Assembly: GCA_021813745.1 (NCBI GenBank) | Contig: JAKAJO010000046.1 | Span: forward strand, 1-52,843 | Origin: Acidobacteriota bacterium | GTDB lineage: Bacteria; Acidobacteriota; Terriglobia; Terriglobales; Acidobacteriaceae | DNA length: 52,843 nucleotides | Direction: 5' to 3' | Part shown: in pieces, positions 28,125 through 37,180 of the stretch | How the letters are laid out: each line of letters starts with the position of its first letter | How positions within the stretch are numbered: position 1 is the stretch's first letter | Made by a program: the position numbers and the translations under genes | Notes under the pieces: model-generated | The model's database searches: none | Told to the model about the DNA's origin: nothing | The model's input: the letters and a program-made list of their open reading frames with translations, nothing else

Positions 28125-30602
28125 TCAGCGCACGCGCTCTTTTCCCCACTGCAGCTTGAGTCCGCCGCGAATGCTCACTGGCAGGCTGATATAACCCAGA
28201 GGAGCAATATGCTGGTTGTTCGTGAGATTATCCGCAATGCCGTAGATCGCGACCCAGGATCGCAACTGATAGCTTCCCCCAAGGTCGAGCTTGGCGTACC
28301 CAAAATCCAAATTCCGGTTGGGAAGAAGCAGGCTATTTCCGCCATTGATGTCTTCGCCCCCCAGAAAATCGGAATCATCTGAACGGCTTGCAAACGCAGC
28401 ATTCAACTCTGCCGAAAGTGATTTGTGCGAGTAAGTGGCGCTCACAAAACCGGTGTGGGGAGGACGCCGAAATGGGCGAGCTCCTTGAAGGGGTGAATCC
28501 ATGCCAATCGGAATCCCATTGAACGTCGGCAAAGGACCCAACAAAGCCACGTCGCTGTTTGCGAAGCTGCGCTGAACGACAGCATCCAGATATGTGTACC
28601 CGCCGCGGAGAAAGAGATTTGCGCCGATACCGCCTTCAACTGTAGTTTCCACTCCGAGTGCGCGATAGGCCTGCGTGTTCAGGCTAAGTTCGTAGGCGCC
28701 GTTCGCTTGCAGAAACTGTTCAAGCTGATTCTGCTCAGACGCATTGAGATTGGGCAGAAGCTGAGGCACCAGATCGAGGCCGACATACTCGATCTGCTTC
28801 CCAAACTCATTGTGAAAGAAACTTGTGCGTAGGATCAGGCGCTGCGAGAAGAAGGATTGCTCTGCCCCACCCTCATACGTGCGTGTGGCGGGCGCTGCCA
28901 GCGGTCCGATCCCGAGTTGCTGAATCGTGGATTGGCCTCCGTTGGTCGCGAGGAAATTGTAAAGCGAATAGAACTGATCCGTCAGGGAAGGTTCACGCAC
29001 AGCATCGCCAAAATTGAATAGAATCCGCGTACCACTGAAGATCCCGTTCCGCGGCTTCATGGCATAGACAGAGAAGCCAGCTCGCGGAGAAGTCTGGGTG
29101 CCGAATAGTGAGTAATGTTCGAGATCTCCGCCCAGGGAATAGAAAAAGCGATTTCGAAAGTCCCCATGCAGTGCTGCACGATAATCAAAATTTGTACGCT
29201 CGACCGGTGAGTAATACGTACTCCCCGGTTCAGCTCCACGCTCATCCTCAAATTGAAAGCCGATCAGCCCCACGATGTGCGGAGTGAATGTGTAATCCCC
29301 CTGGTATGTGAGAGCATCGCGATTCGATACGAGTTGATAGCCCTGCGGATAGGTTCCCGCGTAATCCATCAGGGCGCGCCCTGTGACGGAATATCCATTG
29401 GCCCCTGTGATGGTTACAACATTGCCGAAACTGTCTCCGTAAGCGTCGAACACGCCTGAGCCGGTCTGCGACCAAAGGTTATATTGTTCGCGCTTGCGCG
29501 TTAGCCCATATCGGACAAGGTTGTGAAAGTCAGCCGTCGTTTGATTCTCAAACGAAGCACTGAGCAGGAGATCCTGGTCCTTCTGAGTTGCGCTATCGGC
29601 AAGTCCATGAAACGCATATGCCCCTGGAACTCCAGTGCCATCCACTCCATAGTGCACGGTGCCGCGTAGCTGTGTGGATGCACTTGGCTGCCACCCAAAA
29701 TTTCCTGCGGCCGTCGCTACGTGGAATTCATCGTTCGGAAGATCATTTGCGGTCTGCAGCCAATCGAACTCGCCCAGGTAATCGACTTCTTTATGTGCCC
29801 CAGCAACTTCCAGATCCTCTCGTGATGTAGAGAAACTGCCGAGATCCCCGTGGAAGATCAGAGAAGGAAAATTTGTGGTCCCCCGGGGAGTGCTCAAACT
29901 CAACACACCGCTGGCCGCATCAGCTCCGTAAAGACTAGAGTTCGGCCCTCGATAGACTTCGGCGCGCTCGATCGCCGTCGTCGCCAGAGGTCCGAAGTCA
30001 AACCTTCCCCCCAGGTCACTGGCGTCCACTCCGTCCAAAAGAATCTTGTTTGCATCAGAATCGCCTCCACGAATGAAGAGCGAACTTTGCGCACCTCGCT
30101 GGCCTGTCTGGACCATAAACGTGCCAGGCATCATGCGCATGGAGCTGACGAGATCGGTGCGTAGGCCGAGTTCACTGGGACCCAGCACCGTGGTTGCCGA
30201 ACTCGTCTGCGCCTGCGGGGTTGGCGTCCCAGTCGCTGTGACTACGATGGATTGGCGTACCCATTCCGGCTCGAGCACCAAATCCCGCTCCACATGGTCC
30301 AGCCTACCGGCGTAAAAGACTGGTGTTTCCAACTGGCGAAAGGTGGGCGCAGAGATGACTAGAAAGAACCGACCCTCAGTCCCGGTATCCATCTCATAGC
30401 TCCCATCCGCATTTGAAAGGGCAGAGGCTACAATCGCCCCTCGGTGAACCAGTACAACCTTGGCGTTGCGTACCTTAGCGCCAGAAGCATCGGTTACGAA
30501 GCCACGAATCGTGGCCGCAAAGAGTGGAGAGTGAAAACTTAATAGTAGAAAGCTGACCGTGATAAGAACCTTGAAGGCGGCCAGAAGTCGAGAGAATGGC
30601 AT
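28125..30602 (-). CDS. TonB-dependent receptor, probable vitamin B12 (cobalamin) importer, BtuB-like
   Basis: An 825-residue outer-membrane receptor. A signal peptide covers about 1-30 (FKVLITVSFLLLSFHSPLFA), followed by a carboxypeptidase-regulatory domain (about 32-110). A TonB-box-like segment (SIVVTATG) and a plug with LLDGVDASDLGGRFDF and VYRGPNSSLYG come next, then a 22-strand-type barrel. The cobalamin riboswitch directly upstream is the main evidence for B12 or a related corrinoid as substrate. ATG 30602 has AGGAG five bases upstream. A longer in-frame reading to 30740 is only the riboswitch read as protein. No BtuFCD transporter is adjacent. The receptor call is firm; the substrate follows from the riboswitch. 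Confidence 0.9.
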   Translation of the reverse strand: MPFSRLLAAFKVLITVSFLLLSFHSPLFAATIRGFVTDASGAKVRNAKVVLVHRGAIVASALSNADGSYEMDTGTEGRFFLVISAPTFRQLETPVFYAGRLDHVERDLVLEPEWVRQSIVVTATGTPTPQAQTSSATTVLGPSELGLRTDLVSSMRMMPGTFMVQTGQRGAQSSLFIRGGDSDANKILLDGVDASDLGGRFDFGPLATTAIERAEVYRGPNSSLYGADAASGVLSLSTPRGTTNFPSLIFHGDLGSFSTSREDLEVAGAHKEVDYLGEFDWLQTANDLPNDEFHVATAAGNFGWQPSASTQLRGTVHYGVDGTGVPGAYAFHGLADSATQKDQDLLLSASFENQTTADFHNLVRYGLTRKREQYNLWSQTGSGVFDAYGDSFGNVVTITGANGYSVTGRALMDYAGTYPQGYQLVSNRDALTYQGDYTFTPHIVGLIGFQFEDERGAEPGSTYYSPVERTNFDYRAALHGDFRNRFFYSLGGDLEHYSLFGTQTSPRAGFSVYAMKPRNGIFSGTRILFNFGDAVREPSLTDQFYSLYNFLATNGGQSTIQQLGIGPLAAPATRTYEGGAEQSFFSQRLILRTSFFHNEFGKQIEYVGLDLVPQLLPNLNASEQNQLEQFLQANGAYELSLNTQAYRALGVETTVEGGIGANLFLRGGYTYLDAVVQRSFANSDVALLGPLPTFNGIPIGMDSPLQGARPFRRPPHTGFVSATYSHKSLSAELNAAFASRSDDSDFLGGEDINGGNSLLLPNRNLDFGYAKLDLGGSYQLRSWVAIYGIADNLTNNQHIAPLGYISLPVSIRGGLKLQWGKERVR

Positions 30603-30642
30603 CAAAGCTCCTTCGTTCCCCTCGGAACGCAAGCGGGTTCTG

Positions 30643-30880
30643 GGCGCCAAGGACCGGTCTCCTGACTTGCGCCTGCACCAGCCACCTTCCCAGCGACCGG
30701 CATACAGGCCATGTCCCCAGTGGTTCCGTCGCTCTTTCAATGAAGCAGAAAGAGCAGGGCTGATATCCTGCCGTGGCCAATAGGATGGCCGACCTGACAG
30801 GGGCGCTCACAGTTGCGGGGCAGTGGCGGAGTTTCACCGCCTTCCCGAGCATCCAGGCGATTGCCGTGGTAAGTGGCGCT
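30643..30880 (-). promoter_or_regulatory. cobalamin (B12) riboswitch
   Basis: Read on the minus strand, the element has the classical blocks in order: GGGAAGGCGGTGAAACTCCG (from 30846 down), then CACTGCCCCGCAACTGTGAG, a variable middle, and the B12 box AAGTCAGGAGACCGGTCC (near 30668-30651). A closing P1 helix is possible between GCGCCA (30879-30874) and TGGCGC (30649-30644). The element ends about 40 bases before the receptor start codon. It should reduce receptor expression when adenosylcobalamin is plentiful. I see no clear terminator, so control of translation initiation is likely. The family identity is very secure from the conserved blocks. Confidence 0.95.
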
Positions 30881-31021
30881 GCGTTGAGGCGCAGCAGCAG
30901 TGACGTCATGGAATCGATTTCCATGACATGAATAATTCTAGTGACAAGGTGAGGTTGAGTCAAAAGGCAAATGTTTGGCTAATTCCGTAAGAGCAACAAA
31001 AATTAGCACGCAATGGAAACG

Positions 31022-31098
31022 TGGTGACCCCGGGAAGATTCGAACTTCCGACACGCAGTTTAGGAAACTGCTGCTCTATCCACCTGAGCTACGGGGCC
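31022..31098 (-). tRNA. tRNA-Arg (anticodon CCU)
   Basis: Minus-strand cloverleaf of 77 bases. The acceptor stem GGCCCCG pairs with CGGGGTC (one G-U pair). The D-arm is AGCTCAGGTGGATAGAGC. The anticodon stem-loop is GCAGT-TTCCTAA-ACTGC with anticodon CCT. The T-arm is GGAAGTTCGAATCTTCC. The 3' CCA is encoded. It reads the rare Arg codon AGG. An integrase gene begins 115 bases from its 5' end. Confidence 0.96.
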
Positions 31099-31138
31099 AC
31101 TTTTATAATGAACAATTTACAGACAGTGCAAAACTTTC

Positions 31139-31158
31139 TCCCTCACAGTCCCTCACAG
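31139..31158 (+). repeat. 10-bp tandem repeat between tRNA and integrase
   Basis: TCCCTCACAG occurs twice in immediate tandem (31139-31148 and 31149-31158), 54 bases before the integrase start. Short direct repeats at this place can be arm-type integrase binding sites, but this is inference from position. Confidence 0.4.
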
Positions 31159-31212
31159 CTACTAAAATCCACTCAGGGCCGATAACCCAAGTGAGCTTAG
31201 GAAGCGCGAGAC

Positions 31213-32541
31213 GTGAGCACGAAAAGATCACAATACCAACAGGGTAGCATCAGGAAGGTGCGCAAGGCGAAAGGCTATGCCTGGGAGGTTCGCTTCTCAG
31301 AATGGCTGAATGGCAAGCGGTTCCAGCGCACGATGACCTTTCAGGGAACCGAATATCCCAAGGAAACCGACGTCCGCAAAGCGATCGAGTTGACCGTCTC
31401 ACAGATCAACTCAGGAACCGCCGGCGAAAAGGCAGATGCCAAGTTCGGCGCCATCATTACCCTCTACCGGCGCAAGTTCCTCCCGAGCGAAAGCCGCCTG
31501 CTCGATCTCAAGAAGAAACTCCACAAGGTGTTCCCTACCCAAGGCGTGCTGGTTGATGCCTTCACGGTCGCGCGGGAAGATGAGATCGACGAAATCAATC
31601 TCATGCTCAAGGCGGCAGCGACTCCTCAAAACATTAGCCAGCTTGCCCAGCGGCTGACGGTTCCCAATCCTCCCGACCTTGAGTTCTCGACCCGGCGGCA
31701 TCACGCCTACCTGCTCGACCACTACATCGAGCCCAGGTTTGCCAATGTGCCCATTCGCGAGATGAAGGTTCTGATGATCGATGAATGGCTTCTGTCTTTG
31801 TGCGGTGCGAAGGGCCGGCCGCTCGCGGGGACCACCAAAGCCTCGATTCGCACTCTGCTGAGCAAGTGCTTCAAACTCGCTGCTAAGCACGAGTTCATCT
31901 CTCAGTTCGAGCACAATCCGATGCGCCTGATCGAGGTGAAGGGCGTCTCAAAGCGGCAGAAGGAGATTCAGCAAATCACAGTCGAACAGTTCAAGTCGAT
32001 CCGGGCCGACCTTCCGGAAGTGCTCAACGTGCTGGTCCTTGTTGACGCATCGTTCGCCCTGCGAATATCAGAGTTGCTGGCCCTTCAATGGGAGGACCTA
32101 GACGTGGCGAAGAAAACCATCTACATTCGCCGGAAGTTCACGCGGGGGCGGATTGGAAAAACAAAGACTCCGGCATCGAACGCGAAGCTACCAGTTGCTG
32201 ATGGCCTGTTGGACATACTGATGGACTGGAAGAAGAAGATTGGCGACTCAGAATGGGTGTTTCCCTCTTCGCGCACCGGCGGCCCTCGCAGCGGCTCGAT
32301 GCTCCTTCAAAAAGGGCTGAAGCCAATCGCGGCGAAGCACGGTGTGCCGGGTCTCACGTGGCATTCCCTGCGACACGCGTGCCGGTCATGGTTGTCGTCC
32401 GGCGGAGCGACTCTCTCCACACAGAAGGGCCTGCTGCGTCATGCCGACGAATCCACGACTTCAGATGTCTACGGATATCCCATGACCGACGACATGCGAA
32501 AAGCCCACGATCAGCTCGTCTCGCAGCTCTTGGACGAATAA
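31213..32541 (+). CDS. tyrosine-type site-specific integrase
   Basis: A 442-residue phage/island-type integrase. The N-terminus (about 10-50) is an arm-binding-type domain, a core-binding helical domain covers about 150-245, and the catalytic domain follows. The catalytic set is complete: Arg284 (LRISELLAL), a Lys near 316-318, His384-Arg387 (HSLRH), His410 (LLRHAD) and Tyr420 (DVYGYP). It should cut and join DNA through a phosphotyrosine to integrate or excise an element. GTG 31213 is preceded by AGGAAG at 31199-31204. It lies next to tRNA-Arg, the likely attachment locus, and probably mobilises the accessory region to its right. Confidence 0.92.
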   Translation: MSTKRSQYQQGSIRKVRKAKGYAWEVRFSEWLNGKRFQRTMTFQGTEYPKETDVRKAIELTVSQINSGTAGEKADAKFGAIITLYRRKFLPSESRLLDLKKKLHKVFPTQGVLVDAFTVAREDEIDEINLMLKAAATPQNISQLAQRLTVPNPPDLEFSTRRHHAYLLDHYIEPRFANVPIREMKVLMIDEWLLSLCGAKGRPLAGTTKASIRTLLSKCFKLAAKHEFISQFEHNPMRLIEVKGVSKRQKEIQQITVEQFKSIRADLPEVLNVLVLVDASFALRISELLALQWEDLDVAKKTIYIRRKFTRGRIGKTKTPASNAKLPVADGLLDILMDWKKKIGDSEWVFPSSRTGGPRSGSMLLQKGLKPIAAKHGVPGLTWHSLRHACRSWLSSGGATLSTQKGLLRHADESTTSDVYGYPMTDDMRKAHDQLVSQLLDE

Positions 32542-32989
32542 GCCGGCAGTATGATCCGACGGCATCCGCCGCGCAGCGGCTTACGGCATACCAGCTTTCA
32601 GGAAGTCATTTGCTGGAGTGCTCGAGCAAATGGCTCGAGGGCAAGCTCCTGGCATGAGCCGGCATTGTCTTTCCTCCTTCACAGCGTGACGCATACTCAG
32701 AGGTACAGAGCGCACCAGGAAGTGCACAAATATTGCGGTCTGCTGAGCAGCAAATCCAGATAATCTGCTCGGACTCGATACAGTGCATCTGCCTGCAGAC
32801 CTGCCCTGGGCATACCCTGTCGAAAAGATGAAGGCGTGAAAGGTCAAGAGAGCTGTCGGTAATGTGCGCAACAATGATCCGAATTTGATCGAGCCTGTGT
32901 AGGGTTTCAAGCGAGACAGTGTTCCAGGAACCTGAGAATCACCGCCTGGTCGTGTTCGACCCGATATTCCGGAAACAATATTTCACCGG
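32542..32989. other. gene-poor stretch after the integrase
   Basis: About 450 bases with only short overlapping reading frames and no ribosome site or recognisable motif. I see no gene, hairpin terminator or repeat here that I can support. Confidence 0.5.
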
Positions 32990-34140
32990 TAGGGTCCTTC
33001 AAACAATTCCGGCGATGTCCACGTGACACCGGCAATGGCCAAGGCGATCACCCGATACCCGATCAAGAGTGACTACAGCGATGACGATGACAAGATCACA
33101 GCCGGGTATCACGACGCCAAGCCTGCTGGGACAATCGCGGCACTTCCGGCGGAATTGTCTGCCAATTCGGCGCAAATCTTGAAGCTAATAGACTCGGCAG
33201 TTAACGATGCGGAGATCCCGCTGCCGGAAGATGACGCAAGACGAAGCGCAATAGCTTGAACTCAAATTTCCAAATGGCGGAGTTCCAGGCGCTTTGGAAC
33301 CGCATCCACCGGAAGGCCAACTGCGCAGTTCAGTTCGATTCGGACGAGCTAATTTGAGATTGTTTAGAGGTCCTGGATGCGGAATTGAGCATGGCGTCGC
33401 TGCAATATGTTGTCCAGCGCGGCGAACAATTGACGGACGTGGCGTACGAAGGATTGCAGGCCGGCGACGCATTTGCACTCCATGAAATGCAGACGGTCAA
33501 CTTGAAATGCTCGGTCCATTCGGCGGTCAAGTACGACCTGATCGAGAAACTGGCGGAGCAAACTCACCTGACACGGAGCACTATTGGCCGGACCCTCGGC
33601 GGAATTAAGCCATAGGTTTACGTTAATTACCAGGTTAATCCAGAGGACTTCCTGCACAATGCTGCCCGCCTAATTAATGAGCAGAAGGCAACGGTCGTGG
33701 TGGATCACCTGCCATATGGCGCTGTCAACGAGGCGTGCGGCGTGGATATTCTCATTGAGAAGGTGGCAATTGACTCCAGTCGTGCGGTAAAGACGAATCG
33801 CCACATCTACGATTACGTCTCTACGGACTCCAACAAAGAGCGGGAATTCGTCGCCTTGCTTGAAGGCGGTCGGAGATCGAGGTGCACGCCAAGCTGCCCA
33901 AGGCGTTCTCCATTCCGACGACGGTGGGCGAATACACGCCAGACTTGGCGATCGCTTTCCGCCATGGAGATGTCAAGCACCTGTACTTCGTGCCGAAATA
34001 AAAAGCTCCATGGCCTCGATGGAGTTTCGCAAAATCGAGGAGACCAAGATCGATTGTGCGCGGAAATTCTTCAGCCGGATCACGTCGGAGCAGGTCAGAT
34101 TACGGAATAGTGAACAGCTACGCCAAACTCCTGGAGCTAG
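32990..34140 (+). pseudogene. decayed type III restriction enzyme Res subunit (C-terminal part)
   Basis: Joining three frames gives about 370 residues that follow the C-terminal part of type III R-M Res proteins: AITRYPIKSDY and IAALPAELS; then FQALWNRIH, LQYVVQRGEQLTDVAYEGL and YDLIEKLAEQTHLTRSTI; then [36 protein letters not shown] and VKHLYFV. Disruptions seen: a frame change near 33258, an in-frame TGA at 33355, a TAG at 33613, a frame change near 33870, and a stop with frame change near 34000. The last one destroys the ETKG part of the PD-(D/E)XK nuclease site. The helicase N-terminal two-thirds and the Mod methylase are missing. Clearly non-functional. Confidence 0.8.
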
Positions 34141-34201
34141 TTCAGCAATGAATGAGGTCAGAGCTAACACGTTATGCGGGGCCCGAGCTAAACCCAGAAA
34201 A

Positions 34202-34310
34202 CGTACGGAAACATCGTGAGGGTTCGAATGGCCGATTCCCTCGTTTGCCCCCAGCAAACGTACGGAAATTGTGTGAAATCCGTACGGATACAGTACGTCT
34301 TGCGTACGGA
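34202..34310 (+). repeat. four CGTACGGA repeats, three with 22-base period
   Basis: CGTACGGA starts at 34202, 34259, 34281 and 34303. The last three are exactly 22 bases apart, which puts them on the same helix face. The first two share AAACGTACGGAAA and the last two share CGTACGGATA. AT-rich DNA follows (about 34320-34440). The layout is like iterons of a replication origin or a cluster of operator sites. No replication gene is adjacent. Confidence 0.55.
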
Positions 34311-35665
34311 TATCTTGAAACTACAACCCTAGCTGTTCTGTTCCGAAATAATCTTATTTTACTTAGACTTACGAGAACTTCGAACTTCGTGAGATTGCTG
34401 ACATACCCCCTCCAGACAATCAATTTTTGCTCGCCATCTGGACGTTCCCCTCTTTTCGATGATTTTGCGGTCCGGGAAAGACCCTTGACTTGGCAAAGAT
34501 TAGCGCCCCGACCACCTCTAAATGGACGAGACCGTGCTGGATCCTAACAGCATCAACTCACGACAAATCCTGCCTTCCCTGCACGCACAGATGATCGAAT
34601 TGCAAGCGCGGTGGATACTGGAACTCTCAACGCACTTACAAACCAACGTCCTTATAGCCAGATGCTTTTATGCTTTTCTCTCGGAAATTCAAAATTCTTG
34701 ACTTGCCAAAACAAAGACAGACATACGATCGGTGTTTCGAAAGAGCCACCGCCCATTGACCCCAGCTTGCATATTCGCAAGAGACTTGCGAATACTTTTG
34801 CAAAAGTCCAGCACCGTTCAGCAGCGAAATTCCGTCCACCTACACCACCGTGATGCAGCCCTGATCGCAGAGCAGCTCATCAGTCATCCAGAAGAATTTC
34901 CGCCCAAATTCTCGCTGCCATTCAAATCACCACCAATTGGATAGCCGAAGGATTGAGTCGGTAATGTCGAATTTGGAGGTTCGGATGGGCCGCTCTATCC
35001 GCGCGCTTCCGCTACCCCCAGGCCACGACGGGTGTCCGGCCATGCACTTTCGAGGCGAAATCCCCTAAGCAAGATGGCAGCTTGTCACAGTTCTAGCTGG
35101 CAGCCGGCGCACGAATCAACAGAACAGAAGGCGAACACGTCCGCGAGATTTCACTCGTTCTGCCAATCCTGCCGAAGCTCTCCGACCTTAAGGTAGCGGA
35201 AAGCTGCAGCTAAATTCTTGGTGAAATCCTCACTCCGGCAGGGTTGCTGGATTGTTGCATTCGGAGTTTTGGTGGCTGGGATCAGTGTCGGGCTGGCAGT
35301 GCGATTACCGGCGAACTTGCATGACGTCCAGAACATGTCACGCAAATCCCGGCCGGGACGATTGCGCAGGCGGTCCAACTTTGCGTTCCCGGCGCGTACC
35401 AATTGTGCGAAGTTGCGCCGGCAGCTGCTGGCATTGATGCCGTGATCCAGGAGGAAAAGCTTGTGAATCCGCAGCCGGCCATTATCCATGAACTTGGGCA
35501 CACGGTCATCAGCCTGAGTCGTAACTTGAGGAAACCGAAGAACAGTCAACCCGAGAATGCAGCCCATGCCGCAGCACAATACTGGCCGTCGGGCGACGGT
35601 CAGACATCTATTTATCGGTCCGCGATCTTGGGATTGGCGCGTGACTGAACCGCATCGCCTGCAGG

Positions 35666-35693
35666 GGTCTATCCCCGCACGCACGGGGGAACC
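35666..35693 (-). repeat. solitary type I-E-like CRISPR repeat (no array)
   Basis: The minus strand reads GGTTCCCCCGTGCG then TGCGGGGATAGACC, a 28-mer matching the type I-E repeat pattern (GTGTTCCCCGCG then CCAGCGGGGATAAACC) at 21 of 28 positions, including the CCCC/GGGG hairpin arms and the ATA-ACC end. No second copy lies one spacer length away on either side and no cas gene is seen. It may be an array relic or a chance hairpin. Confidence 0.4.
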
Positions 35694-36156
35694 TCTGGGT
35701 TGCCCCGGACATGTCGCCCTCGGCACATGGAGGCTCGAACCGGCGATCCCATCCACTCCATTGCCGGCGCAATGTGCGCGGTGTGGATGCCATGATACGG
35801 AACCAATTCAACTGCTCCACCCAGTATGTGCGCATCCAGTCAGGCAATGCGATCGCCAGGCCCGCACGCTTTTGATGGCAACAGGCTCCATTGATTCTCA
35901 CCTGCTTTCCGTCAAGTGAAGGCCGCGGTCAGCGGCAAACTGTACTGTTCGGAGACCGAAGAGCAATTTGTCGCCGTTGACTGCCTCATAAGCCGGATCA
36001 CGGAACACATCCTGTTCGCTGTCGAGCCGGGCGTGCACGACAATATCCGCATATCCCGTCAAACAGGGAAAGACGATTGCCAACTTCTTCGGGAACTGAG
36101 CGAATGCTCTGCCCTCTGAGAACGGGTCATTATCCGGGGTCAGGAGCGATCAGCGC

Positions 36157-36609
36157 TCAGGCAATCTTCTCTGGGTGGACCTGGCGGATCCATTTCTCGA
36201 CTTCTTCGCGGACCTCGGCAGCCAGCTCGCCCGCCAGATCCGCCTCCCCCTGCGCCACCAGGCCATAGTCGTCGTAGGCGCCGGTATTGCGTTTACGCCG
36301 GAGGGCGTCGAGCCTCGGGATGAGTTTCCTGTCGGGATCGATCGAAAACTCCAGCGCCTCAATCGTGCGGTAGTGATCGCCGCCGCCACGGACAACGCGG
36401 TAGCCGGTCGCGCGCAACGCTGCCGTCGCACAAGCGCGGATCGCATCGTAGGCCAGACTCAATTGCGCGTCCGCGGACATCTCGCTCGCGACTGCTTTCC
36501 GATAGTCATCAAGATGCCCGTCCGCATTGGCCAGCAAGCGCTCGATTTCTTCACGGTCGGACGCAAGCTTCTCAAGCCACCGGTTGGCGGCCCAATTCTC
36601 TAAGGACAT
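36157..36609 (-). CDS. HEPN-domain protein, partner of the nucleotidyltransferase
   Basis: A 150-residue all-helical protein resembling the HEPN fold. The central part (AQLSLAYDAIRACATAALRATGYR) and the late LRRKRNTGAYDD segment fit SAV_6107-type HEPN proteins. The classical ribonuclease motif Rx4-6H is not present; Tyr replaces the His position, so RNase activity is doubtful. The gene overlaps the preceding nucleotidyltransferase gene by 38 bases. The two form a MNT/HEPN module, a known class of toxin-antitoxin or defence pairs in which the nucleotidyltransferase AMPylates the HEPN partner. Which role applies here is inference. Confidence 0.65.
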   Translation of the reverse strand: MSLENWAANRWLEKLASDREEIERLLANADGHLDDYRKAVASEMSADAQLSLAYDAIRACATAALRATGYRVVRGGGDHYRTIEALEFSIDPDRKLIPRLDALRRKRNTGAYDDYGLVAQGEADLAGELAAEVREEVEKWIRQVHPEKIA

Positions 36610-37180
36610 CCTCGTCTCCGATCAGGAAAAGCTTCTTGCCTCCCAGAACCGTTTTCAGAAAGTTTCCTTTCATCTTGGTGGTGAATTCCCTGGCGGTATA
36701 AACCGTTGGGTTGATCTCACGGTTGAGCGCCTTCTGGGCGTCTGCGATCCGGTCGACAACATCCGCGAACCCGGCCGTGCCCACGATCATCAGATCGACG
36801 TCGCTCTGCCCAGTCTCGCCGGAGCGCGCAACCGAGCCATAGATAAAGGCAAGTTCGATCTTCTTTTCGATGGGACGTAATGACGCCAAAAGGACATCGT
36901 GCATCCCGACCGTTTTCGCCACGAGGCTGCGCATCTCCGCAAAAATAGGGCTCGACTCGTTGGCGGCGAACAAGGTCTGCGTTCCCTGGACTCGCTTCGT
37001 CACCAAGCCGGCGTCGACCAGTTGGCGTAACTCTCGCTGCACCGGGCCCAGCGCGATTCCAGTCATGCGGGCAAGTTGCCGCAAATAATAAGACTCGCCG
37101 ACGTGGCCGTACAGCACCGCCAGCACCGCGCCGCGGGTCCGGCCGAACAGAGTGTCTGAAAGCCTAATAGCTGTACCCAT
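36572..37180 (-). CDS. winged-helix plus MNT-type nucleotidyltransferase
   Basis: A 202-residue two-domain protein. Residues about 8-75 form a winged helix (TRGAVLAVLYGHVGESYYLR, then LVDAGLVTKRVQG). Residues about 100-180 form a minimal nucleotidyltransferase with the GS motif (YGSVARS, 114-120) and metal-binding Asp127 and Asp129 (SDVDLMIVG). The intact motif suggests it can transfer nucleotides, probably AMP, to a partner. The winged helix suggests autoregulation of the operon. It is immediately followed by the overlapping HEPN gene, consistent with a MNT/HEPN toxin-antitoxin module with the antitoxin first. Confidence 0.8.
   Translation of the reverse strand: MGTAIRLSDTLFGRTRGAVLAVLYGHVGESYYLRQLARMTGIALGPVQRELRQLVDAGLVTKRVQGTQTLFAANESSPIFAEMRSLVAKTVGMHDVLLASLRPIEKKIELAFIYGSVARSGETGQSDVDLMIVGTAGFADVVDRIADAQKALNREINPTVYTAREFTTKMKGNFLKTVLGGKKLFLIGDEDVLRELGRQPVA

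Larger units (their letters stand above)
34141..36156. other. 2-kb region without an intact gene
   Basis: Apart from the CGTACGGA repeats and a single CRISPR-like repeat, this stretch holds only short frames on both strands with no ribosome site or family motif. A 59-codon frame at 34522-34701 and a minus-strand frame at 35898-36083 look somewhat protein-like, but neither can be assigned. It is probably remnant DNA of older insertions. Confidence 0.5.

Noticed and set aside
34522..34701. 59-codon frame that looks mildly protein-like
   Set aside because: No ribosome site and no recognisable family; too short to support alone in a gene desert.
35666..35740. CRISPR array
   Set aside because: Only one repeat is present; no second repeat at one spacer distance and no cas genes, so it is not an array.
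35608..35901. Minus-strand frame with a PRACGDRP segment
   Set aside because: That segment is simply the CRISPR-like repeat translated, a well-known false protein signature.
35898..36083. 61-codon minus-strand frame
   Set aside because: Moderately protein-like but without a ribosome site, and an opposite-strand frame of similar quality overlaps it; undecidable.
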